Part shown: one piece after another, positions 10,771 through 21,499 of the stretch
Numbering within the stretch: the first letter of the stretch is position 1
Layout: the number at the start of each line of letters is the position of its first letter
Origin: Sycon ciliatum
Taxonomy: Eukaryota > Porifera > Calcarea > Leucosolenida > Sycettidae
Length of the DNA stretch: 64,000 nucleotides
Direction of reading: 5' to 3'
Assembly: GCF_964019385.1 (NCBI RefSeq)
Contig: NC_088645.1
Location: 12,639,769 to 12,703,768 of the forward strand
The notes under the pieces: model-generated
What the model was told of the DNA's origin: nothing
The model's database searches: none
Seen by the model: only the letters and a program-made list of their open reading frames with translations
Made by a program: the position numbers and the translations under genes

Positions 10771-13700
10771 ATGACGGACGTGATTCGCAGTGCAATGATC
10801 GAGCTGGGGCTGGACGCTGATGAAGTGCCTATCGAGTATCGCATCCAAGACGTGTTCGGCAGGTAAGCAGTGCATTCCCTGAGCTCCTGGCCTTGGCTTG
10901 GGTTCACATCATCTCAGTATCTGCCTATGTAATGCTCCTGTTTCGGGTGTAAAACGCATTGTTTGAAATAGGACCGAATCGAATAGTTTCTAAAGGAATC
11001 GAATACCGGACATGCTATACCCACCAACCTCCTGTGAGTGTTAGTAAAACGTCCTGGCAGCTCAATATAGGATATTATCCTATATTAGGCATCAAGGAGG
11101 CCAGCAAATAAGGCAAATGGTACGTTTTGAGAGGGTCGATAACTAACTTCATCCATCCACCTCCTGTTGTATAAATCCTGGCACCTGACTGTCAAGGAGG
11201 CCAACAGACAAGATCAATGAGATCTTTAGAGAGGGCCAATGACCTCCTGGTAGTGATGTAAACTTGTAGGGAGTTTGCTAGTGATTGTGTAGCCTGCACC
11301 CTGTATTACCAGCAGTATGCCAAGCTGATCACAACCATTTACAGTGTATCATTTAATAACGTTATTATTATTATTGTAGAAAGGAAAAGGACATAAGGAT
11401 ACGAGTTAAGAGTTAAAAGTAACTCTCCATCACTGTAACTGGATTCTATCCTTTCTACATTTATTATTATTATTAGAGATTTTCGAAAATCGAATATCCT
11501 AGATAGAGAAACGAATACTTGGAATGCCTGGCAAAGTGTCTGCAGCATATCCAGTCTGGTGTTTTCAGTTTTCACCCCATGGTCATGTAGTGTATGTAAC
11601 ATGAATGGCAGTATGGATTTCTTCCAAAATTGCAATTTCCGCGTTCCGTGCATCAGCGGAGCTGCGGAACTCAATGCATAACTCTTAGTTCAGTACCTTC
11701 ACTGATGCGAGGAACACTACAATGCATTTCAAGATTTTCGCAAACTGGTTTGTCAAGAGAATTGCATGAGGACATGGGGAATTTGAGAATCAAATTACAC
11801 AGAAGGGCTTGCTTATCACGGTGTGGCAAAACTGGTCGTTGAAGTTTTCAGGGAACGGCTGATTATTATTATTATTATCGTGAAGTGTGTGGGTTACAGT
11901 GAGGGCTGCGTGCCACCCGCCTGTGTGGATTCACAGGAAGTGTGAGTTACGAAGTCTGAAGAAAATGTTGAACGGCCTCTGCTGGGATGACGACTACACC
12001 ATAGCTCAGTGGTTAGAGCATCGCTGGCTACAAGCGAGGGTCCCTGGTTCGAGTCCTGGTGGTGACAGTCAATTTTTTCTTCAGACTTTTCCCGTTTGTC
12101 TCTTTCCTTCAAACCAGTTAATATTATTATTATTATTATTATTATTACACCTTACACCTATTACACCTTCCAGTGGCTAGAGATGAATCAGTGCCAATAT
12201 AGATGAGGAGGGGGCGTTTGCCAGCCATGGCGGGATTAGGAACTAGAAATATGGCTAGGTGTAGACCTTCCGTCGATCTCACTGACATTCCATTTCATCA
12301 TAGCCTAGGAGCTGTGGCATCATTCATGATCCACAGCAAGAAGACAGCAATGCCTATACCTACATTTGTACGGTGAACTGGTAAAAAGAAGATAACATAA
12401 CATTCCGTTTCCGTCTTCTCAGGGATATCCTGTGGCGGGTCAGCATGTGTGTTTGAGGTGAGGTTGGAGGGTAACGGCTGTGAAGGGAACTCAGCATTAG
12501 TGACTGTCTAGTTGTTCTTGGCTAGGAAGGTCCAGTGCTTGCAGGACAGCAACAGCATGTATTTTTGGTCCCATCGGCCTCTTCATATTTGTGCACCTGC
12601 ACTGTTGAGCTTCTGATGTAAAAAGAACACAAATAATAATAATAATAATAATAACAGCAGCAGCAGCAGCAGCAAGAGCAGATGGTTGTGTCTTAGCCAA
12701 GAACAATGCCAGTGGTCAGTGCGTAGTTGTTCAGTAGCAGGTGTCCAAAATCAGTCCCCTGTTCCTCACTGGCACCCAAGCTTGGCCGGTGAGTGCATAC
12801 ATTGACTGGGGTTTGACTAGTCTTGTGTTTGTATGTTCCCGTTTTGCATCTGCATCTAGCTCTCGATCGTACTGCTCGCACTGCCACCGCACATGGAGCT
12901 CACACATCTCCTGGGTGAAGATGGACCTGAAGACGCAGCGCGTACTCAAGAACTGGAAGCAGCGCTGCTTGAACTGTAGCCAAGAGGTAACTGCTGCTCT
13001 TGACTGGCTTGCTTGCTTATTGATCAATCAGATCACGTTACTTCATCACGTGTCATGTGATTTGGGTCCCTTTGGGTTTTGACCCCCGCCTCTCCATGGA
13101 TTGGTTCAATTTGGGCTCTATACAGCAAAAACCTGCCCAGGCGACCGCTTTGATAGGGCAGCCACCTGTCCTGCACGGACCAATGCAACTAGAGAGTAGA
13201 GAGAAGCAATGGATGTCATTTCCAGTCAAACTGTCCTGGATAAGGAGACCACCTGTACACAAAGACCACCTGTGCACAAAGACCACCTGTGCACAAAGAC
13301 CACCTGTGCACAAAGACCACCTGTGCACAAAGACCACCTGTGCACAAAGACCACCTGTACACAAAGACCGCATGCGTAAGGTCCCTTGAGGGGGTCGACT
13401 TACACAGGTTTCTCTGTATTTTCAAAGGTTTCCACACATTTCTCGAATCTCCATACATTTTCGCCATGGTGTGATTCGATGCCTTTTTGGGTCACCTTCC
13501 GTGTCCAAGATTCAAGTTTTTGATTTCTTTCAAATTTCAATAACATCTTTTGTCATGCCTGCAGGTGAATCCCTACATCACCCCGGAGGAACTGAAGAGA
13601 ATTTCAACACTGGCTGTGAAGAGAGCACAGGCTCTCATGAATGGTAAGTGTGCACACGAGTGTGTGGTTTGTAACTACTTGAAAAAACTCTGCACTTAAT

Positions 13701-14364
13701 TCGTAAGAAATGTAAGATGGAGGAGATGACAAAAACAGCAGACTAACAATGCATCAAAGTGAGTGGAGCTGCAATGTAAGGCAGCTGTGGTGATCGCGCG
13801 TGAGTGAGTGTGTGTGTGTGTGTGTGTGTGCCAGCTAGTTCGGTTGGTGGGTACACTTATGCCAGATAGTGCTGGGCCTGTTGCCAACGGGCTTGACTGC
13901 TTGAAGGTGTATTGTTGTACCTACCACCTTTGTTGGTTTCAGGGTTCATATACTTTCTATTTGAAGTATACATACCTGTTAACCATGGACTGCTTCTGGC
14001 TATATTAACTCTTGTGTAATCAATGGTGCTAGTGAAGCTTGTATCAGATCCACTCTGATTTAGCCACCCACACTAGTACCAAGTATTACCTTCACTGGGG
14101 GCAGAGGGTACCTGCAGTTGGATCCCGGGACGGATACCCTGATGCCGTCAATCCTTTTTCTGCACCTTGTTCTCACCCACTTACTGAGGTGTGGTGAGCC
14201 CATAAGTGGGATCATTTCAAATCCACCCTAGTTTGGGGATTTCAGGGGGTGTCGGCCGTTGGGTGGTTCAATGGCCAATTGAGTCATCTTTCCAAGATTC
14301 CTTTTGAGTCTCTCTCCCCTCTCCCAGGGAGACCCACGTGACCAGTTTTGGCAGTGAGCAAGTA

Positions 14365-14415
<51 letters not shown>

Positions 14416-15485
14416 GTTAGTGTGTGTGTGTTGGTTCGTGTTGGTCACCTAAACCATCACATAGCCTCCTGTGTTCTTGCATTCTGTTGTTGAAGTTGGA
14501 TTGGTGGAAAGCTGTGATTTCATGCACCTTGGAGACATACCCTTAATCAGACCAGTTGACACTTTAAACTTAACATAAACTTGTTACTACGGGCTGAAAA
14601 GCAGGGAAAGTTGTTGGTTAGCAAATCATCCCGAAATTGATGGCATCGAGAGCTCTGTTTTTTAAAGGCGTTTATCATTGTCTTCTATTCACCAAGCCAA
14701 GTTGTGACCCCTGAGTACAGGTGGTCTCCTTATCCAGGGTCATTTGACCCCATGCAATAACTTCCTTTGATCCTAGTTGTAATGGTGTTCTGAGACTGAT
14801 ACCAGGTGGTGGGTTTATCAGAGCGGCGCCCTTGACACACTTTACTGTACACATATAAATTCCATTTTTTTTGTAGAGGAAAACATTTCTGGAGTTCTCC
14901 AGCTGTGATCATGCCCAGCGCTACTGCGATTTACCTAAAGCCTTGCCTCTTGTGCGCGTGTGTTTGTATATGTGTGCGTCTGTGTTGGCATGCCTGTGCC
15001 GGTCACGGTGCGTGTTGTTGTTGTCTTCAGGTACGTTCCGGCCCATGTCGCACGCCCGTCGCACATCGCCGCACAACACCACCACGTGCGAGAAGTGCAA
15101 GTACGGCCGTCGGCCGTGCTGGATCGCCAAGACGCGGCCCAGCCTGTCCATGGAGCAGCTGCAGAACTCCGTCGACGGTCTGGCAACGCCGGTGTCCAAC
15201 CAGCGCTCGGCCAGCCCGCCGTTGGTCAAGCAGTACCTGATCGACGACATCTCCAGCAGCCTGGCGCAGATGTCCCTTCAGCACGTCGTCGCCGCTCAGC
15301 CTCAGCCGCGGCACCACATTCCCGTCGGCCATGCCATGCAGTATCAGCCGTATGGCAACACGGCCGCTGCCGCCACACAGCCTGTCTTCACCACCACGTC
15401 GACCATGCAGCCATCGGCCATGGTGGCCACTGCACCATATGTTACTTACTACCCAGCCGCACAGCCCATGGCCAAGGTCTACTAG
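10771..15485 (+). CDS. 3CxxC-type zinc-finger protein (ZAR1/RTP-like), four exons
   Basis: Four exons join in frame with GT-AG introns: 10,771-10,862, 12,860-12,986, 13,565-13,643 and 15,031-15,485. They give a 250-aa protein. An in-frame stop at 10,735 makes ATG 10,771 the first usable start. Residues ~35-130 carry three CxxC pairs (CSHC, CLNC, CEKC) in the pattern of the 3CxxC zinc-binding domain, including the HRTWSS tryptophan context after the first pair and NPY after the second. Known families are ZAR1 (oocyte RNA-binding proteins) and receptor-transporting proteins. The C-terminal ~110 residues are rich in Gln, Ala, Pro and Thr and look disordered. Introns hold a SINE, a MITE with a minisatellite and simple repeats. 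No promoter or poly(A) signal was identified. RNA binding or chaperoning is inferred from the family only. Confidence 0.72.
11024..11255. repeat. Imperfect tandem duplication in intron 1
   Basis: Two copies spaced by roughly 107-116 bp share the blocks ACCTCCTGT, TCAAGGAGGCCA and a GAGAGGG-containing segment, with substantial divergence. Non-coding. Confidence 0.45.
11988..12146 (+). mobile_element. tRNA-derived SINE in intron 1
   Basis: A box TAGCTCAGTGG (12,002-12,012) and B box GGTTCGAGTCC (12,046-12,056) sit in a cloverleaf-like head. The anticodon loop lacks the usual T33 and two acceptor pairs are lost. A T-rich 3' segment follows and ends in an (ATT)n tail (12,120-12,146). It belongs to the same family as 4,440-4,552, in opposite orientation. 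Confidence 0.75.
12630..12675. repeat. (AAT)n then (CAG)n microsatellites
   Basis: About eight AAT units are followed directly by about six CAG units, within intron 1. Confidence 0.9.
13121..13418. mobile_element. TA-flanked MITE with internal minisatellite, intron 2
   Basis: Ends CAGCAAAAACCTG (from 13,123) and CAGGTTTCTCTG (to 13,416) are imperfect inverted repeats flanked by TA. The GGCGACC and GGTCGAC blocks inside each end resemble those of the MITE at 6,097. The interior contains a 17-bp minisatellite. The element lies in intron 2 of the 3CxxC gene. Confidence 0.55.
13248..13368. repeat. 17-bp minisatellite
   Basis: Seven units of ACCACCTGTGCACAAAG in a row. The first and last units read TACAC instead of TGCAC, so the inner units are the homogenised ones. 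Frames across it are artefacts of the repeat. Confidence 0.9.
13808..13830. repeat. (GT)n microsatellite in intron 3
   Basis: Short GT run. Confidence 0.9.
14368..14430. repeat. (GT)n microsatellite in intron 3
   Basis: GT run with two interruptions. Confidence 0.9.
14716..14740 (-). repeat. Fragment of the intron-2 MITE family
   Basis: The stretch GTACAGGTGGTCTCCTTATC, plus CAGG, is the reverse complement of 13,234-13,257 inside the MITE of intron 2. It is an internal fragment, without ends. Confidence 0.5.
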
Positions 15486-16798
15486 GCTCACCGCCGACAC
15501 CGCGAGGAACTCGAAACAGTAAGCTTCTGCCCCTGACACTGCCATTGCCATGCGTGGTTTCTTGAACGGCGATCGTAAAGATCCACGCTGTTGCCACAGA
15601 ACGGGAGCTCTTTGCAATGAGTTACCATCAGCAACTGCAGTGGCAAGACTCGTCTTCAACCCCGTCTAACTCTGGCCCTTTTCATCTAGATAGTCTAGTG
15701 TCTTGCATAGGGTGTTCATCGTCGTCATAGGAACCGTAACACTGCCGGTGCATCGCAATCCGCTGCTGGCTGCGTTCAGAGCACGGCCCCTGGGGCCTGT
15801 CGTATCATGATGTATGCGCACACCACTGACTAGCTGCTGCGCTTTAGAACTCAGCAGTCATGGCCTTAAGGCAATGATGTCACACCCCCACTCAGTACAC
15901 TGCAAGATACATCCATTGCCCTATACTTTTTGTCTATCCTGCCTGAAAATTGAAAACAACTGATAAAAAATGTACGCATCTCAATTCACCTCCGTCACAT
16001 ATTATGTTCTCGTCAACTGCCCAATTCAGCATCATTCACCGCAAGTCCAATAGCTGCAGTCGTTTCTTCGATAGATTTTCTGCCCAAGTAAGGTAAACAA
16101 GAATTACTTTAGAGGATGTTCCTCAGCCGGACTGAGAGCTTCCAACTGCAAGCGGCTGGAACCATACATCTCCCATAGCGAGAACTTAGAACAAAACACG
16201 CCTAATTTCTTTCCTGTTTAACTAGTCACGGCTGCTACATGCATATGTATGTGTGCATCCTCCATGCAAGCCTTCTGTGTGTGTCCGCATTATCAGCTCA
16301 ATTTCGTCATGCTCTCTATATACCCTACCGTACTCAGTTTGGGATTGAATCAAATATGTAGCGTGTATATTTAACAATAACTATACTGTGTGGTCTGAGT
16401 GGCTGTGGATGCTGATGGGAGGGAAGGGTGGGGTGTGCATCCACGTGACTGAAGCGCGAATGCTGTCCCTGTGGCTGTGAATGTTACACTTACTGACATT
16501 TGTAAATCAACTTATTTTTCCAGCCAATTCAATTTTGCTGAGTTCACCCCTTGGTACGGTCCCAACCAGCCAAAGTAAGTCCCTGGCCACACACAGTGCT
16601 CACTCAACGAGAATCAGCCATGGTTGTTACTTGTATCCCCCGGGAACTTTACTATGCAGTAGAATGCCCCCCCCCTCAATCTGTCCCTTTGGAAAACGCG
16701 GACAAGAACTCTAAATTGCACGGCAAATGCTGCGGGGAAAAGGGGGTTATAATATATATATATGTATTCCGTGGCATTTTCTGCTGTATAATCAATAA
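15486..16798. other. Downstream region of the 3CxxC gene; no further gene recognised
   Basis: This stretch probably includes the 3' untranslated region of the 3CxxC gene. No canonical AATAAA close behind the stop was found by eye, so the transcript end is not placed. Confidence 0.35.
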
Positions 16799-16822
16799 CA
16801 AGAGTACATTTATGTACTCTTG
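16799..16822. repeat. 24-bp palindromic insertion with 7-bp duplication
   Basis: Arms CAAGAGTACAT and ATGTACTCTTG are separated by TT. Identical 7-bp repeats TCAATAA lie at 16,792-16,798 and 16,823-16,829, as expected for a target-site duplication. It has the same termini as the palindromes at 7,519 and 10,204. Confidence 0.7.
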
Positions 16823-16970
16823 TCAATAATCTGTGGCACTTTCTGAACGTTTTTCACCCTTCTTGTAATGGATACATGTATGACACCTACATGTACATGT
16901 AGTTGAATGAAGGAGTACTGGTCACGCTATCCTTTGCTATGCTGTCACCAATTGATTGGATGGAAAACCT

Positions 16971-16982
16971 CACACACACACA

Positions 16983-17014
<32 letters not shown>

Positions 17015-17019
17015 CACAC
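16971..17019. repeat. (CA)n/(CGCA)n microsatellite
   Basis: CA run with an inner block of ACGC units. Confidence 0.9.
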
Positions 17020-17669
17020 CATCATTCTTCAAGTTCAATCCAAGTGGTCTCTTTGCTGCAAATTACAATAATTCTCAATCAAGTCTTCGGCCAGGAGCCA
17101 TCATCAGGATTAAGGAGAAAAACAAGTGAGGTAGACCTATAACAGGCAACAGAAGTCATGACCTCTGGATTTTAGCAGCCATTATATGACTGCAGGCTAT
17201 GATGTATAGTTGATGTTCGGTCATGATGGAAGGAGAAGTGGAGCTACGGGAAAGATGAGCTGATTATTCGCTGGGTGACATCGGTTGGACGAGTATGATG
17301 ATTACGAAGACAGTTGAACATGATAATTTTCAAAGGTAACTCAAACTAATTTGGCATTGAAATAATATTTTTACTTTAGTACAAAAGAAATCAAGTAATG
17401 AATAGAAGAAGTAATGTTTTCTCTTTTCCATGTTAATCTCTAACATGCATGGACACCTTGGTATGGGGATACTCATGTATTTTGTTGTACTTATGGCCAC
17501 TTGCAACTTGCAAGTACGAAAAAGGCACAATTTTCCGAACTTTGAGGCTCGATAAGTAAAACAAAGTGAATATAATATATCCCCGGGTGCCAAAGCATAA
17601 TATGAGGATTTTACAATGCGAGAATCCATGAAAGCATAATTCTATGATTTCGCGAGCATAATCTGCCGG
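17020..17669. other. No gene recognised
   Basis: No supported feature. A degenerate hammerhead-like motif on the minus strand near 17,085-17,106 was considered and rejected. Confidence 0.4.
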
Positions 17670-18548
17670 AGCCTATCCTGGGAATGCACGGTATAATACA
17701 TGTACAAGTACAAGTACCTACAATGCTCTATTCCAGGGAGCGAGTGTGCACTCTACTGCCTGCAGTATACTGAGCCACTAAGTTAGAGGCACGTATATGT
17801 AGTCTTCAGAAACCTTCACCGTTCACAAAATGTAGGATTGCAACACGATATCAGAACAGTCAGAACTTGGTGCATTCTCTGGTGTGTTTCATGTATGTGC
17901 TGGTATGTAGATCATTTCATGGCTTGCTTCAAGTGTGAAGCAGACTCACATTAGCCCTTTCCCAAAGATGATATAATTTTTCGCAACTTATGCTTTTCCA
18001 GGCCCGTCGCACCGACTTTGGAGGTGGGGCGGCCATGGAAGGGGGGGACTGGGGGCCGGGAAAAAATTTCAAAAATTGAGGCCAATAGCAAGCATTTTCG
18101 GGTATTTGGTGCCATTTCAGTGTAACTACAAATTACAATGAAAGACTTTTTGATTCTGCAACAAGCCAAGAAGACGCTACGATGGTGGGGGGGGGGGGGG
18201 ACAAGGGTTCTTCATTATCCTCCCCCGGGAAAAAATTCAAAAATTGAAGCCAATTGCAAGCATTTTCAGGCATTTGGTGCCATTTCAGTGCAATGAAAGA
18301 GTTTTTTGATTCTGCAATAAACCACGATCGGGGTCGTGGAAAGGATTCTTCATTATTTGCCACGTTTGGGCTGAGCTGCGATCTTCGCGCATACTGTTGC
18401 AGTGTGCTAAAAAAAACGGCCGAAAAAGTGGGGCGGCCTCATGACTCTTCTCTCAGCCTGCGACCGTGACGTCCTTGTTTTCGCAACCGTGTCAAAACAA
18501 GTGCTAGTTGCTGAAATCACATCCATATCTTCAGAAAAAGCTCAAAAG
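17670..18548 (+). repeat. Repeat R1, copy A
   Basis: About 880 bp closely similar to copy B (23,191-23,485 plus 29,158-29,690) and, inverted, to copy C (44,283-46,524). Inside it, a ~170-bp block starting near the CCGGGAAAAAATT motif is tandemly repeated (18,056 and 18,226). It includes a poly-G tract at ~18,183-18,200. There is no coding potential and no clear terminal structure. The superfamily is unknown. Confidence 0.7.
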
Positions 18549-19249
18549 TAAGTGCAGCAAAGTCTGAGCAAACCAGTACACCCTTTCCTTCTGTGAACCA
18601 CCATTTTACACAATGCCAGTAGCCTGTTGCATGTATCCTACATCATTCCAGTGCACGGAAAAGGGAATGCACATTTTCGTAACTACCGTTGATCTACCGT
18701 TTCTCTGAACTGAGTCTGAAGGCAGACGAGAAATGAGCGAGCATGTATTTGTCCCACATGTACATGTAGTCTGTGATTTGGCAATTTGACCCCATGCCAT
18801 GGGGCCAAGGTTGCGGAAAACTTGCCAAATAGTTCGTGAAAATGAAGTAAGTTGCGAAAGGTGCGATTGCTTCCCATTAAAACAACGAAACGTTGCGAAA
18901 AGAAGTGGTGAGCATCTTTGGGAAAGGGCTAACTCACATTGCTTGAGATATTTTTCGTCACGTTTTCATAATGACCGATCCGCTGCTAGTCAAAAATCAT
19001 CCCATTCCGTTTCGGGCATAATATTGTGATTATTTTCTTCACAATACAGTCATGCACCCGTAGTCGCACACATGTACGAAGGCATTAGTTGCCTGTTTGT
19101 GATGCGACTTGAATTAAATAGCAACAACACCTTCAGCGTCATAATTTCAGTGCAATGTACTTCAGACCTTGAGGGCCGCCAGCTCTCTCCTTTCAACGAA
19201 GAAACACGACCAGTACACAAACAATGAATGGTGGCTCTTTTCATTCGAG

Positions 19250-19255
19250 TTTATT
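19250..19255 (-). terminator. Candidate poly(A) signal of peptide gene 1
   Basis: AATAAA on the minus strand (TTTATT on plus), ~450 bp past the stop. It is conserved at the matching place in the second duplicate (21,500-21,505). No transcript evidence is available. Confidence 0.35.
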
Positions 19256-19486
19256 TAAAGGGGCATGGAGTATTGGATGTGGCCGCAAAGGGCAGAATCA
19301 ATGTATCTACACCACTATGACATCTTCAGAAAAGGCAAGCGGAATAGAGGTACATGATTATTCTGCTAACTGTATATATAGAACTAGCTGTGGAGAAGCT
19401 ACTATGTAGTCTAAGAACATAATTATAGCTTGTAGATGCTGGCACTTACTCGGTACCACGGCAAAATGATGGAGAGATGATTGTTA

Positions 19487-19682
19487 TTATTATTGCAAAT
19501 AACGCTGAGTAATTACACGAATGCATAAAAACCAGCATTTGCTTCCGGGAAGGATTCACAAACATAAGACAAAAACACCATGGCTCAATGTAACTGCACA
19601 TACGAAAAGCAGCTTCTATTGTCAAGTTCGAGTGGCAATGTCAGAAAGACGCGTTGCCACTCGAACTTGGAGAGTTATTTGC
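19487..19682. mobile_element. MITE-like insert present in only one duplicate
   Basis: This ~190-bp block interrupts unit 1 relative to unit 2. Near its ends are inverted GCAAATAAC (19,495-19,503) and GTTATTTGC (19,674-19,682). It also holds a perfect 16-bp hairpin, CAAGTTCGAGTGGCAA at 19,623-19,638 with its complement at 19,654-19,669. It lies just downstream of the peptide stop codon, in the presumed 3' UTR. Confidence 0.6.
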
Positions 19683-19706
19683 TGACCGCGAATAGCTTCG
19701 TCCAAT

Positions 19707-20000
19707 TTAGCGGCGGCGGCGGCGACGGAGATCAAGGATAGTAGCAAGCACGTTTTCTACGCCTTCGACGGGAGCGTCATTACCGTTAATATCACCACCT
19801 CGAATGTATGGCAGCGCGCCACGTGGTAGATTGCCGTCAGCGGGGATCTCCCTTGGTGGTTCGGGCTCAGCATGATGGATTGGAGGGAAAAGGGACCATT
19901 GCTGTGGTGGAGCAGCCTTAGCATCTGCCATGCCGGAGAAGACACAAGCCACCAGGCAAATGGCGAGTGCCACTGCAGCAAGAAGAGGCGAGCACTTCAT
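19707..20000 (-). CDS. Small secreted peptide precursor, copy 1, unknown family
   Basis: 97 aa. Residues 1-27 form a classical signal peptide: short basic start, a hydrophobic core rich in Leu, Ala and Val, and an ADA cleavage context before Lys28. The mature part (~70 aa) has no cysteines. It is rich in Pro, has a GALPYIRGG segment and ends in a run of arginines coded by CGC-type triplets. It is ~96% identical to copy 2; the changes are Ile/Val swaps and one fewer terminal Arg. A TATA box lies 148 bp upstream and a candidate poly(A) signal ~450 bp downstream. The start at 20,000 is the Met conserved in both copies. Function is not recognised; a processed peptide is possible. Confidence 0.6.
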   Translation of the reverse strand: MKCSPLLAAVALAICLVACVFSGMADAKAAPPQQWSLFPPIHHAEPEPPREIPADGNLPRGALPYIRGGDINGNDAPVEGVENVLATILDLRRRRRR

Positions 20001-20147
20001 TCTTCCTGTTTGTAGATTCCAACGGCGGACGTCTAACAGTCGACGGGCAACGGAGCAGACAATAATTATTGCTGTTGGTAGTTCTCCTTCAGCTGCTGGC
20101 TTCAGGCTGGACGTTTGCGAATGCGATATCCTGGGAAGGCATGGGCT

Positions 20148-20155
20148 CTTTTATA
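20148..20155 (-). promoter_or_regulatory. TATA box of peptide gene 1
   Basis: TATAAAAG on the minus strand, 148 bp before the start codon, preceded by a C-rich tract (G-rich on plus, 20,179-20,201). Both are conserved in the second duplicate. Confidence 0.6.
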
Positions 20156-20446
20156 CTACACCAAGAGTCCATGCCTCCCTGGGGGGGAGGGGGGGAGGGG
20201 TACTTTTGACTTTTGACAACTCGTATACCCAATCCTAAATGGCTGGTTCACCCTAAAGACGTGTAACATTTGCGATAAACAGTGTAGGGCGTCTGCGATG
20301 ACAGACCCCCGCAATGCTGGACAAACCCGTACACACAACCTGGAGGCTTCGAAGGGATCACTACACCTGTGTGGAATGCGTTATTGCGCACATGCGCGGG
20401 CCCCTGATCTACACCCTATGCAAGATAGCAAGAGTACAGTTTGAAG

Positions 20447-20481
20447 CAGGGAGTAGTACAATATTATTGTACTACTCCCTG
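20447..20481. mobile_element. 35-bp hAT-like palindromic insertion
   Basis: A near-complete palindrome with arms CAGGGAGTAGTACAA and TTGTACTACTCCCTG and a five-base centre. It is flanked by perfect 8-bp direct repeats GTTTGAAG at 20,439-20,446 and 20,482-20,489. The paralogous site at 22,499-22,506 has a single GTTTGAAG and no insert. CAGGG termini and 8-bp duplications are hAT hallmarks. Confidence 0.8.
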
Positions 20482-20489
20482 GTTTGAAG

Positions 20490-20781
20490 TGACATGATAG
20501 CCGTGTGTACTGTCAGTCCGTGCGCCAAGGGGAGGTATATTATGGCACCGCAGGCCGCGCACCTGAGGGCCTTTCTGGAAGCCTTACTCGATCGGATAGA
20601 GCGAAACTGAGCTTATACGATAGGATCTCCTTGCTGGATTCTTGTCTATCCTTCTTGCTTCTCTTTTTCTTTATTCCTTTCTTTTCTTTTCTTGCCGTGG
20701 TTGGCTATCACCCCTCTCGCGCACTTTGCATGCCAATTGGTCATGGACCACGAGTTGAGTGAAATATATAAATAAATGAAT
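20490..20781. other. Spacer between duplicates
   Basis: Non-coding spacer with a pyrimidine-rich stretch at ~20,640-20,695. No gene recognised. Confidence 0.4.
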
Positions 20782-21499
20782 AAGTGCAGCAAGGTCTGAG
20801 CAAACTCGTACACCCACCCCTTCCTGCTGTGAACCACCACTTTACACAATGCCAGTAGCCTGTTGCCTGTACATTATTCCAGTTCACGGAAAAGGGAATG
20901 CAGATTTTCGTAACTACCGTTGATCTACTGTTTCTCTGAAATGAGTCTGAAGGCAGACGAGAAATGAGCGAGCATGTATTTGTCCCATATGTACATGTAG
21001 TCTGTGATTTGGCAATTTGACCCCATGCCATGGGGCCAAGGTTGCGGAAAACTTGCCAAATAGTTCGTGAAAATGAAGTAAGGTGCGAAAGGTGCGATTT
21101 CTTCCTAAACAAAGAAAAGTTGCGAAAAAAGTGGCGAGCGTCTTTGGGAAAGGGCAAACTCACATTGCTTGAGATATTTTTCGTAACGTTATCATACTGA
21201 CCAATCCGCTGCTAGTCTAAAAATCATCCCATTCCGTTTCGGGCATATTAATTATTGTGATTATTTTCTTCACAATACAGTCATGCACCTGTAGTCGCAC
21301 ACATGTACGAAGGCATTAGTTGCCTGTTTGTGATGCGGCTTGAATTAAATAGCAACAACACCTTCAGCGCCATGATTTCAGTGCAATGTATGCCAGGGCC
21401 AGCAATTCAGAGCTTGAGGCCAACCAGCTCTCTCCTTTCAACGAAGAAACACGACCCGACCAGCACACAAACAATGGATGATGGCTCTTTTCATTCGAG

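Larger units (their letters stand above)
18549..20446. repeat. Segmental duplication, unit 1
   Basis: About 1.9 kb collinear with 20,782-22,506. It carries a peptide gene on the minus strand, its TATA box and its candidate poly(A) signal. It is longer than unit 2 mainly because of the insert at 19,487-19,682. Its first ~400 bp also recur at 29,770-30,307. Confidence 0.85.

Noticed and set aside
12000-12066. Functional tRNA gene (apparent CTA anticodon, suppressor-like)
   Set aside because: T33 is missing, two acceptor pairs are broken, and the same head recurs with another anticodon inside a SINE.
13248-13368. Possible CRISPR-like array of 17-bp repeats
   Set aside because: The units are directly adjacent without spacers: a minisatellite inside a MITE in an intron.
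15027-15659. 210-aa minus-strand frame over exon 4 of the 3CxxC gene
   Set aside because: It is a shadow of GC-rich coding sequence; the plus strand has matching splice sites and zinc-finger cysteines.
17085-17106. Second hammerhead-like motif on the minus strand (CTGATGA ... GAAG)
   Set aside because: GAAG replaces GAAA, and no stem III with a downstream TH cleavage site or closing stem I was found.
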